A stretch of DNA of 64,000 bases from Leifsonia sp. ku-ls. Lineage in GTDB: Bacteria; Actinomycetota; Actinomycetes; Actinomycetales; Microbacteriaceae. The DNA lies in the NCBI GenBank assembly GCA_003367665.1, contig QKXI01000006.1, positions 133,702 through 197,701 of the forward strand. The letters are read 5' to 3'. Below are positions 26,256-36,233 of this stretch, in pieces. The notes under the pieces were generated by a model that had not been told where the DNA came from, searched no databases, and saw only the letters and a program-made list of their open reading frames with translations. Numbering within the stretch: the stretch's first letter is position 1; each line of letters begins with the position of its first letter. The position numbers and the translations under genes were made by a program.

Positions 26256-27922
26256 CGGCCGGCTGGTCGTTCGTCGTCGCCGACGCGCTGGAGAAGGTGC
26301 TGCCGGAGGCGGAGCCGCGCGCGCTCGACCCGCGGCTCGGGCCGACCACGTTCGCGGGCGAGACGGTCGCCTTCCAGGTCGCCCTCCGGCCGCCGGCGAC
26401 GCGGTCGCTGAACCCGATCGGCCGGCTGCTGGCCGAGGTCGACGTCGACGGGCCGGCGACCGCCGAGGTCTTCCGGGTCGAGCTCGTGCCGGTGTCGCTT
26501 CCGGCGTTCCCGATCCACGACGGCGGCTACCTGCGCGACGCGCCGGGGCTCTACCCGGACCTGCTGCGTCCGCTCCCGCCGGGCGACGCGTTCGTGCCGC
26601 TGCTCGCCGGGTGGTCGTCGGTGTGGGTCGAGGTGACGCCGCACGCCGACGCCGACCGCGATGTCGCGGTGACCGTCGCGCTCCGGTCGGAGGCGACAGG
26701 AGAGCTGCTGTTCGAGCACACCCAGGCGGTGGAGGTGGTGCCGGAGCGGCTGCCGGAGCTCGGCATCCTGCACACCGAGTGGCTGCACGCGGACGCGCTG
26801 GCCGATCACTACGGCGTCGACGTGTTCTCGCCGGAGCACTGGCGCATCCTTGAGGCGTTCTTGGCCGAAACCCGCGGCATCGGCATGAACACGGTGCTCA
26901 CCCCGGTGTGGACGCCGCCGCTCGACACCGCCGTCGGCCACTACCGGACCCCGGTGCAGCTGGTGGACATCGACGAACGCGACGGGCGGTACACGTTCGG
27001 CTTCGAACGTCTGGAGCGGTGGCTGGCGATGTGCCGCCGGGTCGGCATCCGCCACCTTGAGCTCCCGCCGTTGTTCACCCAGTGGGGCGCCGCCAGTGCG
27101 CCGGCGTTCCAGGTGTCCTCCGGCGGGGTGCTCCGGCGCCGGTTCGGCTGGGACACGGCCGCCGACGCGCCGGAGTACCGCGCGTTCCTGGAGCAGCTGG
27201 TCCCCGCGCTCCGCCGGTTCCTCGACCGCGCGTGGGGGCTCGACCGGGTGTTCTTCCACGTCTCCGACGAGCCCACCGGCGACAACCGCGCCGCCTACGG
27301 CCGCGCGCGCGAGGTGGTCGCCGACCTGCTCGACGGATGCACCGTCATCGACGCCCTGAGCGATGTCGAGCTGGTCCGGTCCGGCCTGGTCGACCATCCC
27401 GTCGTCGCGTCGGACGCCGTGCACGCCTTCGCCGACGCCGGCTTCCCTCCGCCGTGGGTCTACTATTGCGTGGCCCAGCAGGATGCCGTCTCCAACCGCT
27501 TCATCGCACAGCCCACCGCCCGGACGCGCGCCATCGGGGCCCAGCTGTTCGCCGGCGGTCACCCCGGCTTCCTGCACTGGGGCTACACGTTCTATTACGA
27601 CCAGCACAGCAGGAACCTGGTCGACCCGTTCGCCGACACCAGCGCCGGAGGGGCGTACCCGGGAGGAGACCCGTTCCTGGTCTACCCCGGCGCGGACGGC
27701 CGGCCGTGGCGCTCGATCCGGTTCCGTGCCATCGCGGATGCCATGAACGACCATCGTCTGCTCACGTTGGCCGCCGACCGACTGGGACGGGACGCCGTGT
27801 TCGCCGCCCTCCAGGCCGAAGGGGACTGGTCGCTCGACCACTGGCCGCGCGACCCGGAAGCGATCCTCCGGGTGCGGCGCGCGCTCCTCGACGCGCTCGC
27901 GCTGGTTCCGGTTTCCGCTTGA
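26252..27922 (+). CDS. DUF4091 protein, probable GH123-like glycoside hydrolase
   Basis: This 556-residue protein without signal peptide starts at a GTG that overlaps the LacI stop (GTGA), so it is translated with the regulator. An N-terminal beta domain (1-165) precedes a barrel. FFHVSDEPTGDNRAAYG carries the Asp339-Glu340 pair at the position of the catalytic pair of GH123 N-acetylgalactosaminidases, whose C-terminal region is DUF4091. Further on, HPGFLHWGYTFYYDQH and GGDPFLVYPG are typical of DUF4091. Cytosolic cleavage of an imported oligosaccharide is inferred; N-acetylgalactosamine specificity is not proven. Confidence 0.78.
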   Translation: MTAGWSFVVADALEKVLPEAEPRALDPRLGPTTFAGETVAFQVALRPPATRSLNPIGRLLAEVDVDGPATAEVFRVELVPVSLPAFPIHDGGYLRDAPGLYPDLLRPLPPGDAFVPLLAGWSSVWVEVTPHADADRDVAVTVALRSEATGELLFEHTQAVEVVPERLPELGILHTEWLHADALADHYGVDVFSPEHWRILEAFLAETRGIGMNTVLTPVWTPPLDTAVGHYRTPVQLVDIDERDGRYTFGFERLERWLAMCRRVGIRHLELPPLFTQWGAASAPAFQVSSGGVLRRRFGWDTAADAPEYRAFLEQLVPALRRFLDRAWGLDRVFFHVSDEPTGDNRAAYGRAREVVADLLDGCTVIDALSDVELVRSGLVDHPVVASDAVHAFADAGFPPPWVYYCVAQQDAVSNRFIAQPTARTRAIGAQLFAGGHPGFLHWGYTFYYDQHSRNLVDPFADTSAGGAYPGGDPFLVYPGADGRPWRSIRFRAIADAMNDHRLLTLAADRLGRDAVFAALQAEGDWSLDHWPRDPEAILRVRRALLDALALVPVSA

Positions 27923-27947
27923 CGTGAGTGCCGGGACTCCCTATAGT
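27919..27947 (+). promoter_or_regulatory. Promoter of the second sugar ABC operon
   Basis: TTGACG (27919-27924), a 17-base spacer and TATAGT (27942-27947) form a near-consensus sigma-A promoter. Two LacI-type operators follow immediately. Confidence 0.82.
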
Positions 27948-27951
27948 CGCC

Positions 27952-27981
27952 GTTAATCGTTTAACAAGTTAATCGATTAAC
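27952..27981. promoter_or_regulatory. Double LacI-type operator
   Basis: GTTAATCGTTTAAC (27952-27965, near-palindrome) and GTTAATCGATTAAC (27968-27981, perfect palindrome) lie 16 bases apart centre to centre. They cover the transcription start region of the ABC operon. Both keep the central CG of LacI operators. Confidence 0.85.
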
Positions 27982-28016
27982 ACAGCCAGACGGCACCTGT
28001 TCAAAGGAGAAGAAGG

Positions 28017-29273
28017 ATGCGTCACACCCTCACACGCCGGCGGATCGCCGCGGCCGTCGCCGCGGCAGCGCTCGCGGTCGCCGGCCTCAGCGCCTGCTCG
28101 TCCGGATCGGGCGACGGCGCCGTCACGCTGCAGTACGGCATCTGGGACCCGGTGCAGCAGCCCGCCATGCAGAAGATCGTCGACGCCTTCGAGAAGAAGA
28201 ACCCGAACATCGACGTGAAGATCCAGGTCACGCCCTTCGCGCAGTACTTCACCAAGCTGCAGACCGCCGTCACCGGCGGCAGCGCCCCCGACGTGTTCTG
28301 GATGAACGGCCCGAACAGCAAGCTCTACGCCTCTAACGGCGTCCTCGCCCCGCTCGACGGCGTCGACACCTCGAAGTACTCGCGCGGCCTGGTCGACATC
28401 TACACCTACGAGGGCAAGCTCTACGGCGTCCCGAAGGACTTCGACACCATCGGCGTCTGGTACAACAAGAAGCTCTTCGACGCCGCCGGGGTCGCCTACC
28501 CGAAGGCCGGCTGGACCTGGGACGACTACCTCGCCGACGCCAAGGCCCTCACCGACAAGGCCGCGGGCGTGTGGGGCTCCGCCGCCGTCCTCAACGACCA
28601 GCAGAACTACTACAACACCATCCCCCAGGCCGGCGGATACGTCATCAGCAAGGACGGCAAGAAGTCGGGCTTCGACGATCCCGCGACGCTCGCGGGAATC
28701 CGGTTCTGGGTCGACCAGATCAAGGACGGCGTCTCTCCCACGCAGCAGCAGATGACCGACACCAGCCCGGAGGACGCCTTCCTCTCCGGCAAGATCGCCA
28801 TGTACTGGTCCGGCTCGTGGAGCGCCAACAAGTACGCGCAGGACGCAGCCGCCAAGGCCACCCTCGACGTCGCGCCGCTGCCGAAGGGGCCGGACGGCAA
28901 CCAGTCCGTCATCCACGGGCTGGCGAACGTCGCGAACGCGAAGTCGCCGCACCTCGACGCCGCCAAGAAGTTCGCGGAGTTCGCCAGCGGCAAGGAAGCC
29001 GCCGCCATCCAGGCCGAGAGCGGCGCCGTCATCCCGGCGTACGAGGGCACGCAGCAGGCGTGGGTCGACTCGGCGAAGGAGTTCGACCTGAAGGTGTTCA
29101 TCGACGCGCTTCCCACCGCCGTGCCGTACCCGGCCTCCAAGAACACCGCGGCGTGGACGACCATCCAGGACCAGACCCTCTCGCAGGTCTGGGCGCTCAG
29201 CGTCACTCCGGAAGAGGGGCTGAAGACGCTGGCCACCAAGATGCAGGCGGCACTGGACGCGGAGAACAAGTAG
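28017..29273 (+). CDS. Sugar ABC transporter solute-binding lipoprotein
   Basis: This 418-residue lipoprotein has signal sequence TRRRIAAAVAAAALAVAGL and lipobox LSAC with Cys27. The mature domain matches family 1 binding proteins (LQYGIWDPVQQPAMQKIVDAF, KLQTAVTGGSAPDVFWMNG). It captures a carbohydrate for the permeases that follow. GGAG lies about 10 bases upstream of the ATG. First gene of an operon with two permeases, a LacI regulator and a dehydrogenase; expression is controlled by the double operator at 27952-27981. Confidence 0.92.
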   Translation: MRHTLTRRRIAAAVAAAALAVAGLSACSSGSGDGAVTLQYGIWDPVQQPAMQKIVDAFEKKNPNIDVKIQVTPFAQYFTKLQTAVTGGSAPDVFWMNGPNSKLYASNGVLAPLDGVDTSKYSRGLVDIYTYEGKLYGVPKDFDTIGVWYNKKLFDAAGVAYPKAGWTWDDYLADAKALTDKAAGVWGSAAVLNDQQNYYNTIPQAGGYVISKDGKKSGFDDPATLAGIRFWVDQIKDGVSPTQQQMTDTSPEDAFLSGKIAMYWSGSWSANKYAQDAAAKATLDVAPLPKGPDGNQSVIHGLANVANAKSPHLDAAKKFAEFASGKEAAAIQAESGAVIPAYEGTQQAWVDSAKEFDLKVFIDALPTAVPYPASKNTAAWTTIQDQTLSQVWALSVTPEEGLKTLATKMQAALDAENK

Positions 29274-29276
29274 CCG

Positions 29277-30275
29277 ATGTCCGTGACGAAGCTCTCCGAG
29301 CGAACGGCTCCGGCGCCGGGGGCGACCCTCCCGGCGCCGGGAGGCCGGTGGAGGACGCCGCAGGGCGCCGGACGGCGCGCCGCTCCGGCCCGCCGCGGGC
29401 GTCCGTACGCCTCGCCGTGGTGGGCGCTGCTCTTCATCGGGCCGACCGCGGCCGGCCTCGCGGTGTTCTACCTCTGGCCGACCGTGCGCACCTTCCTGCT
29501 GTCGTTCACGAAGTCCGGACCGTTCGGCGGCTCGAACTTCGTCGGGCTCGAGAACTACGCGCGGCTCGCGCAGGACCCCGACCTCGGCGGCGCGCTGCTG
29601 AACACCGCGATCTACACGGTCATCGCGCTCATCGGCATCCCGATCGCCGTGATCGTGGCGACCCTGCTCAACACCCGGGGCCTGGCCGGACGCGGCGTGT
29701 ACCGCCTGCTCTATTTCCTGCCGGTCGTGACGATGCCCGCCGCCATCGCCCTGGTCTGGCGAATGCTCTACAACGGCGACTACGGCATCCTCAACGAGAC
29801 GCTGCGTGCCGTCGGCATTCCCGGCACGAGCTGGCTGACCAACCCGGCGACCGCGCTCTACGCCGTCGCGCTCGTCGGCATCTGGGCGGGACTCGGCACC
29901 AACATCGTGATCTTCCTGGCCGGCCTGCAGGGCATCCCGGACACGGTGCTGGAGGCCGCCGACCTCGACGGCGCCGGCCCGGTGCGGAAGTTCTTGTCCA
30001 TCACCGTGCCGCTGCTCAGCCCGAGCATCTTCTTCGTGAGCGTGATCAGCGTGATCGGCTCGCTGCAGGTGTTCGACCTGGTGTACCTGATGATCGGCCG
30101 CACCAACCCGGCGCTGCCCGACACCCGGACGATCGTCTATCTCTTCTACCAGGCGGGTTTCGTCGACAACGACCGCGGCTACGCCGCCGCGATCGCGTTC
30201 CTCCTGTTGGTCATCATCCTCGGGCTGACGGTCGTGCAGTTCCGGCTCCAGAAGAAGTGGGTGCACTATGAGTGA
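29277..30275 (+). CDS. Sugar ABC transporter permease, MalF type
   Basis: This 332-residue permease has a basic, Pro/Ala-rich N-terminus and six membrane helices. The EAA loop is DTVLEAADLDGAGPVRKFLS. It begins 3 bases after the binding-protein stop and overlaps the next permease by 8 bases. It forms half of the membrane channel of a CUT1 importer. No ATPase gene is linked. Confidence 0.92.
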   Translation: MSVTKLSERTAPAPGATLPAPGGRWRTPQGAGRRAAPARRGRPYASPWWALLFIGPTAAGLAVFYLWPTVRTFLLSFTKSGPFGGSNFVGLENYARLAQDPDLGGALLNTAIYTVIALIGIPIAVIVATLLNTRGLAGRGVYRLLYFLPVVTMPAAIALVWRMLYNGDYGILNETLRAVGIPGTSWLTNPATALYAVALVGIWAGLGTNIVIFLAGLQGIPDTVLEAADLDGAGPVRKFLSITVPLLSPSIFFVSVISVIGSLQVFDLVYLMIGRTNPALPDTRTIVYLFYQAGFVDNDRGYAAAIAFLLLVIILGLTVVQFRLQKKWVHYE

Positions 30276-31110
30276 GCTCGCCGGCGCGACGCGCCGCAGA
30301 CGGCAGCCCTGGCTCGTCCACGGCCTGCTCATCCTCGGCGCGGTCGTCATGGTCTTCCCGTTCCTGTGGCAGGTGCTCACCGCGTTCAAGACGTTCGCGG
30401 GGTCGGTCCAGGTCCCGCCGCAGCTGATCCCCACGCCGTGGGAGTTCGGCAACTTCGCGAAGGTGTTCGACTCGATGCCGTTCGCGCTCATGTTCTTCAA
30501 CTCGGCGGCGCTCACCGTCGGCCGGACGCTCGGCCAGGTCGTGCTGTGCACCATGGCGGGCTACGCGTTCGCGCGCATCCCGTTCCGCGGTCGCAACGCG
30601 CTGTTCGTCGTGTTCCTCTCGGTGCTCATGGTGCCCTCACAGCTGTACCTGCTGCCGCAGTACGAGATCGTGCAGTCGCTCGGCTGGCTCAACTCGCTGC
30701 AGGGCCTGGTGATCCCCGGCATCTTCAGCGCCTTCGGCACGTTCCTGATGCGGCAGTTCTTCCTGTCGATGCCGGCGGAGCTGGAGGAGGCGGCCCGCAT
30801 CGACGGCGCGAACGTCTGGCAGACCTTCTGGAAGATCATGCTGCCGCTGGCGAAGCCCGGCATCGTCGCCCTGACGGTGTTCACCGTGCTGTGGTCGTGG
30901 AACGACCTGCTGTGGCCGCTCGTCATCACCACGGATCCCTCGCGGATGCCTCTGTCGGTGGGCCTCTCCCAGCTGGTCGGACTGCACGGGACCGACTATC
31001 CCGTGCTGATGGCGGGTGCGCTGCTGGCATCCCTGCCTATGCTGATCACGTTCGTGATTCTCCAGAAGCAGTTCATCCAGGGCATCGCGTTCTCCGGGAC
31101 GAAGGGGTGA
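30268..31110 (+). CDS. Sugar ABC transporter permease, MalG type
   Basis: This 280-residue permease has six membrane helices and EAA loop AELEEAARIDGANVWQTFWK. It is the partner of the preceding permease, and the genes overlap by 8 bases, so translation is coupled. The LacI gene begins 4 bases after its stop. Confidence 0.92.
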   Translation: MSELAGATRRRRQPWLVHGLLILGAVVMVFPFLWQVLTAFKTFAGSVQVPPQLIPTPWEFGNFAKVFDSMPFALMFFNSAALTVGRTLGQVVLCTMAGYAFARIPFRGRNALFVVFLSVLMVPSQLYLLPQYEIVQSLGWLNSLQGLVIPGIFSAFGTFLMRQFFLSMPAELEEAARIDGANVWQTFWKIMLPLAKPGIVALTVFTVLWSWNDLLWPLVITTDPSRMPLSVGLSQLVGLHGTDYPVLMAGALLASLPMLITFVILQKQFIQGIAFSGTKG

Positions 31111-31114
31111 GTCG

Positions 31115-32143
31115 ATGACGGAAGCGATGCAGCGGGAGCCGGCCCGGCCGACGCTGAAGATGGTCGCGCAGGCGGCGGGGGTGTCGACGGCGACGGTCTC
31201 GTACGTGCTGTCCGGCCGATCCAAGGGCGGCCCCGGCGTGAGCGACACCACGGCCCGCCGGGTGCACGAGGCCGCGGCGGCCCTGAACTACCATCCGAAC
31301 CGGTTCGCGCAGGCGGTCCGCACCGGCCGCACCGGCGTCGTCCAGCTCTCGCTGCACATGCTGAGCGACCCCTGGTCGCTCGCCGTCGCCGACGCGGTCA
31401 ACACCGCGGCCAACGAGCACGGGCTCACGACCATGATCCTCGCCGACGGCGACTGGTTCTCCGCGCTGGAGCGCCAGCCGGCCGATGTCGCCTTCATCGA
31501 CGGCATCGGCGCGGACCGGGCGGAGGGGCGGCGCCGGCTGGCGACCCTCGTCGAGCGCGGTCAGAAGCTGGTGGTGTTCGACGAGACGCTCGAACCGGAC
31601 GGCTTCGACGTCATCCGCTCGGATGCGCTCCCCGGCTCGCGGCTCGCGGTCGATCACCTGCTGGAGCGGCGCGACGACATCGCCTGTCTCACCACCCGCG
31701 GCGCGGCCACGTCGGACCGTCCTTCCCGCTTCTCCGTCTTTCGCGATGCTCTGGCCGAGCGCGGCCGGGCGGTTCGGGACGAGCGGGTCGCCTTCTTCCG
31801 GGACACCCAGGCCAGCGCGTTCACGGCGGCGCTCGAGCTGCTGTCCCGCCCCGACCGACCGGACGGGATCTACGCCACGACCGACTTCGCGGCGATCGCG
31901 GCGATCAACGCGGCGCACCGCCTCGGGCTGCGCGTGCCGGACGACGTCGCCGTGATCGGCGTCGGCAACACGCCGGACGGCAGCCTCATCGAGCCGGCGC
32001 TCTCCACCGTCGGTCCCGTGGACTTCTACCGGCAGCAGGCGCAGGTCATCGTGGACCGTGCCCTGCAGGAGCCGGGCATCCCGCTCGGCGAGCTGCACGC
32101 GTTCGAGTGGTCGCTGATCGTCCGCGACTCGACCGGCGCGTGA
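31115..32143 (+). CDS. LacI-family transcriptional regulator (paralogue 2)
   Basis: This 342-residue regulator has helix-turn-helix [22 protein letters not shown] and hinge [13 protein letters not shown], followed by a sugar-binding core. It is cotranscribed with the importer it probably controls through the two TTAA-type operators at 27952-27981, giving autoregulation. It is strikingly similar to the LacI at 25215, including about 23 consecutive matches around the hinge, so the two systems arose by duplication and may respond to related sugars. Confidence 0.93.
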   Translation: MTEAMQREPARPTLKMVAQAAGVSTATVSYVLSGRSKGGPGVSDTTARRVHEAAAALNYHPNRFAQAVRTGRTGVVQLSLHMLSDPWSLAVADAVNTAANEHGLTTMILADGDWFSALERQPADVAFIDGIGADRAEGRRRLATLVERGQKLVVFDETLEPDGFDVIRSDALPGSRLAVDHLLERRDDIACLTTRGAATSDRPSRFSVFRDALAERGRAVRDERVAFFRDTQASAFTAALELLSRPDRPDGIYATTDFAAIAAINAAHRLGLRVPDDVAVIGVGNTPDGSLIEPALSTVGPVDFYRQQAQVIVDRALQEPGIPLGELHAFEWSLIVRDSTGA

Positions 32144-32187
32144 TCCGCCGCGTTCTCTCATCCCCGCCCAACACCCAAGGAGCTCAC

Positions 32188-33366
32188 GTGGACCTCACCA
32201 TCGGCGTCATCGGATTCGGCCAGCGCGGCCGCCTCGCTCTCGAGGCGCACCGCCCCGGCGACGGCTCGAGGGTGGTCGCCGTCTGCGACCCGAGCGAGCG
32301 GTCGCGGGCGGAGGCGCGCGAGGCGTTCCCGGAGGCGCTCGTCACCGCGAGCCTCGACGAGCTCCTCGGCTCCGGCGTCGACGCGGTGATGGTGTTCACG
32401 CCGGACGATCAGCACGCGGCCGTCGCGATCCCCGCGCTCGAAGCGGGCATCGCCGTGTTCTGCGAGAAGCCGATGGCCATCTCGATCGACGACTGCGACC
32501 GGATGCTCGCCGTCGCCCACCGCACCGGGTCTCGGCTGTACGTCGGCCACAACATGCGGCACATGCCGGTGGTCTCGCTCATGCGCCGGCTCATCCGGGA
32601 GGGACGGATCGGCGAGGTCAAGGCGGTCTGGTGCCGTCACTTCGTTGGGCACGGCGGCGACTACTACTTCAAGGACTGGCACGCCGACCGCTCCAAGTCC
32701 GTCGGCCTCCTGCTGCAGAAGGGCGCCCACGACATCGACGTCATCCATTGGCTCGCGGGCGGCTACTCGACCCGGGTGCAGGCGATCGGATCGCTCAGCG
32801 TCTACGGCGACATCGCCGACCGCCGCGACCGGTCGGGGGAGCGCATGCGCGACTGGTTCAGCCTGGACAACTGGCCGCCGACCGCCGCGGAAGGGCTGAA
32901 CCCGGTCGTGGACGTCGAGGACATCTCCCAGGTGAACATGGTGCTCGGGAACGGCGTGCTCGCGTCGTACCAGCAGTGCCACTTCACCCCCGACTACTGG
33001 CGCAACTACACCGTCATCGGCACGGAGGGCCGGATCGAGAACCTCGGGGACGAGTCAGGCGCAGAGGTGCGCCTGTGGAACCGGCGTCACCAGGGCGCGG
33101 CGCCGGCGGACGAGACGTTCATCGTTCCGGAGGGCGAGGGCGGCCACGGCGGCGCCGACGCGATCCTCGTGGCGGAGTTCCTGTCGTTCGTCCGCGGCGG
33201 CGGCGTGACCGAGACCTCTCCGGTGGCCGCGCGCAACGCGGTGGCCGCGGGCATCGTCGCGACCGCGTCGATCCGCGGGGACGGCGGCGCGCTGCCGGTC
33301 CCGCCGCTCGATCCGGAGCTGGTCGCGTACTTCGACGCGGGCCAACCGCAGCGCGAGAGCGTCTAA
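32188..33366 (+). CDS. Gfo/Idh/MocA-family NAD(P)-dependent oxidoreductase
   Basis: This 392-residue enzyme has the Rossmann start [17 protein letters not shown] and the family motif CEKPMAIS (near 93-100). The substrate domain carries HNMRHMPV and the catalytic-type His in [15 protein letters not shown]. Members oxidise or reduce sugars, inositols or sugar acids, or open glycosides by an oxidation-elimination route; the substrate is unknown. The GTG start at 32188 has AAGGAG 6 bases upstream. As the last gene of the importer operon it probably processes the imported sugar. Confidence 0.88.
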   Translation: MDLTIGVIGFGQRGRLALEAHRPGDGSRVVAVCDPSERSRAEAREAFPEALVTASLDELLGSGVDAVMVFTPDDQHAAVAIPALEAGIAVFCEKPMAISIDDCDRMLAVAHRTGSRLYVGHNMRHMPVVSLMRRLIREGRIGEVKAVWCRHFVGHGGDYYFKDWHADRSKSVGLLLQKGAHDIDVIHWLAGGYSTRVQAIGSLSVYGDIADRRDRSGERMRDWFSLDNWPPTAAEGLNPVVDVEDISQVNMVLGNGVLASYQQCHFTPDYWRNYTVIGTEGRIENLGDESGAEVRLWNRRHQGAAPADETFIVPEGEGGHGGADAILVAEFLSFVRGGGVTETSPVAARNAVAAGIVATASIRGDGGALPVPPLDPELVAYFDAGQPQRESV

Positions 33367-33386
33367 GCTCTCAGCGGCGAGGTTGT

Positions 33387-33403
33387 CGGCCCCACAAGGG
33401 CCG
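33387..33403 (+). terminator. Weak hairpin after the oxidoreductase gene
   Basis: A 6-bp stem (CGGCCC/GGGCCG) with a 5-base loop lies 20 bases after the stop. It could partly end the sugar operon before tdh. The remaining gap to 33461 shows only the GGAAGGTGGAG ribosome-binding site of tdh. Confidence 0.35.
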
Positions 33404-33461
33404 CGCATCCTTCGACGACTGCTTCACACCCCCACGAGGGACGTCCACAAGGAAGGTGGAG

Positions 33462-34505
33462 ATGAAGGCTCTGTTCAAGAGCGAGGCCGGCCCCGGTCTC
33501 CGACTGGTCGACGTGCCGGAGCCCGAGATGGGTCCGGCCGACGTCCGCATCCGCGTGCTGCGCACCGGCATCTGCGGCACCGACCTGCACATCCAGCGCT
33601 GGGACGACTGGGCGGCCTCCGCCGTGAAGGCGCCGCTCGTCCCCGGCCACGAGTTCTTCGGCGAGGTCGTCGAGGTCGGGCCGCTGGTGCACGACGTCGA
33701 GGTCGGCGACCTGGTCTCCGGCGAGGGCCACATCGTCTGCGGCACCTGTCGCAACTGCCGCGCCGGCCGTCGCCAGATGTGCATCCGCACCCAGGGCGTC
33801 GGCGTGCAGCGCGACGGGGCGTTCGCCGAGCAGCTGGTGCTCCCGGCCACGAACGTCTGGGTGCACCACAGCGCGATCGAGCCGGAGGTCGGTGCGCTGT
33901 TCGACCCGCTGGGCAACGCCGTCCACACCGCCCTCGCCTTCCCGGTCGTCGGCGAGGACGTGCTCGTCACGGGCTGCGGCCCGATCGGCCTCATGGCCAT
34001 CGCGGTGGCCCGCCACGTCGGCGCGCGGTTCATCGTCGGCACCGACATCAGCGAGAAGCGGCTGGAGCTGGCGCGCGGGATGGGCGCCGACTTCACCGTG
34101 GACGTCTCGAAGGACGACATCCGTGAGGCGCAGAGGGCGCTCGGCATGCGCGAGGGCTTCGACGTCGGCTTCGAGATGAGCGGCGCCCCGACCGCCCTGC
34201 CGTCGATGATCGAGAACATGAACCACGGCGGCCGCATCGCCATGCTCGGCCTGCCGTCGCAGAAGATCGCGATCGACTGGGGGATCGTCGTCACGCACAT
34301 GCTGACGCTGAAGGGCATCTACGGCCGCGAGATGTTCGAGACCTGGAACGCCATGGGCGCGATGCTGCAGACCTCGACCGAGCTGCACGACGCGATCGCG
34401 TCGATCGTCTCCGACCGCTTCCCCGCGCGCGACTGGGAGAAGGGCTTCGCGGCGGCCGCCGCGGCGGGCGGCGGCAAGGTCATCCTCGACTGGACGGAGG
34501 TCTGA
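33462..34505 (+). CDS. tdh: L-threonine 3-dehydrogenase
   Basis: This 347-residue zinc- and NAD-dependent enzyme oxidises L-threonine to 2-amino-3-ketobutyrate. The catalytic zinc site includes CGTDLHI (Cys near 38) and GHEFFGEV. The structural zinc uses four cysteines in [15 protein letters not shown]. The Rossmann motif is [18 protein letters not shown]. The TDH-specific DWDDWAAS-like segment QRWDDWAAS is present, and kbl directly follows (2-base gap), which confirms the threonine pathway. The start at 33462 has GGAAGGTGGAG upstream. Confidence 0.95.
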   Translation: MKALFKSEAGPGLRLVDVPEPEMGPADVRIRVLRTGICGTDLHIQRWDDWAASAVKAPLVPGHEFFGEVVEVGPLVHDVEVGDLVSGEGHIVCGTCRNCRAGRRQMCIRTQGVGVQRDGAFAEQLVLPATNVWVHHSAIEPEVGALFDPLGNAVHTALAFPVVGEDVLVTGCGPIGLMAIAVARHVGARFIVGTDISEKRLELARGMGADFTVDVSKDDIREAQRALGMREGFDVGFEMSGAPTALPSMIENMNHGGRIAMLGLPSQKIAIDWGIVVTHMLTLKGIYGREMFETWNAMGAMLQTSTELHDAIASIVSDRFPARDWEKGFAAAAAAGGGKVILDWTEV

Positions 34506-34507
34506 AC

Positions 34508-35695
<1,188 letters not shown>

Positions 35696-35753
35696 CGTGG
35701 GCGGCGCGCCGTTTCCGGAGCGACGGCATCGCAGAGCTGATGCGACCCGTCCC

Positions 35754-36230
35754 GTGAGCCGCATCGTGCCCCAGTTCGTCGCCGTCGCCGTGATCAGCGC
35801 GATCGCCCCGTTCGGTCTCATCGTCGCCGCGGCGGTGTGGCCCGAGCCGGCCTCGCGGATCCCCGCCCACTGGGACTTCGCCGGCACCCCCTCGCTGGAG
35901 GGATCGGCGGCCGTCTTCTGGGTCTCGCTGGTGCCGGCTCTGGCGTGTTTCGGTGTCGCCATCGTGTGCGCGATCTTCCTTCGAGACGACGTCGGACGCT
36001 GGGGCACTGCCGCCGGACTGGGCGCCCTGACGCTCGCCGGCGCCTTCCCGGCGCTCATCTGGCCGGTGGGGCAGGTCACCGCTCGGATGCCCGGCCTGGA
36101 CGACCAGATCGGGGCCCCGTTCCTGCTCTACGGGATCGCGTTCCTGCTCGGGGCCGCCAGCTTCGCGATCGCCGCGGCCCGTGCCGTCCGCGCTCCCGCT
36201 GCCGAGGGGTTCGGCGAAGCGGTCGGGTGA
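35754..36230 (+). CDS. DUF1648-type membrane protein
   Basis: This 158-residue membrane protein has four hydrophobic segments. The sequence SRIPAHWDFAGTPSLEGS after the first helix is the DUF1648 signature (IP.HW...G.P). The GTG at 35754 was chosen because it begins just before helix 1; an ATG at 35697 would add 19 polar residues. Members are often linked to transport or sporulation-control proteins, but the role is unknown. It converges with the esterase gene (3-base gap). Confidence 0.7.
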   Translation: MSRIVPQFVAVAVISAIAPFGLIVAAAVWPEPASRIPAHWDFAGTPSLEGSAAVFWVSLVPALACFGVAIVCAIFLRDDVGRWGTAAGLGALTLAGAFPALIWPVGQVTARMPGLDDQIGAPFLLYGIAFLLGAASFAIAAARAVRAPAAEGFGEAVG

Positions 36231-36233
36231 CCG

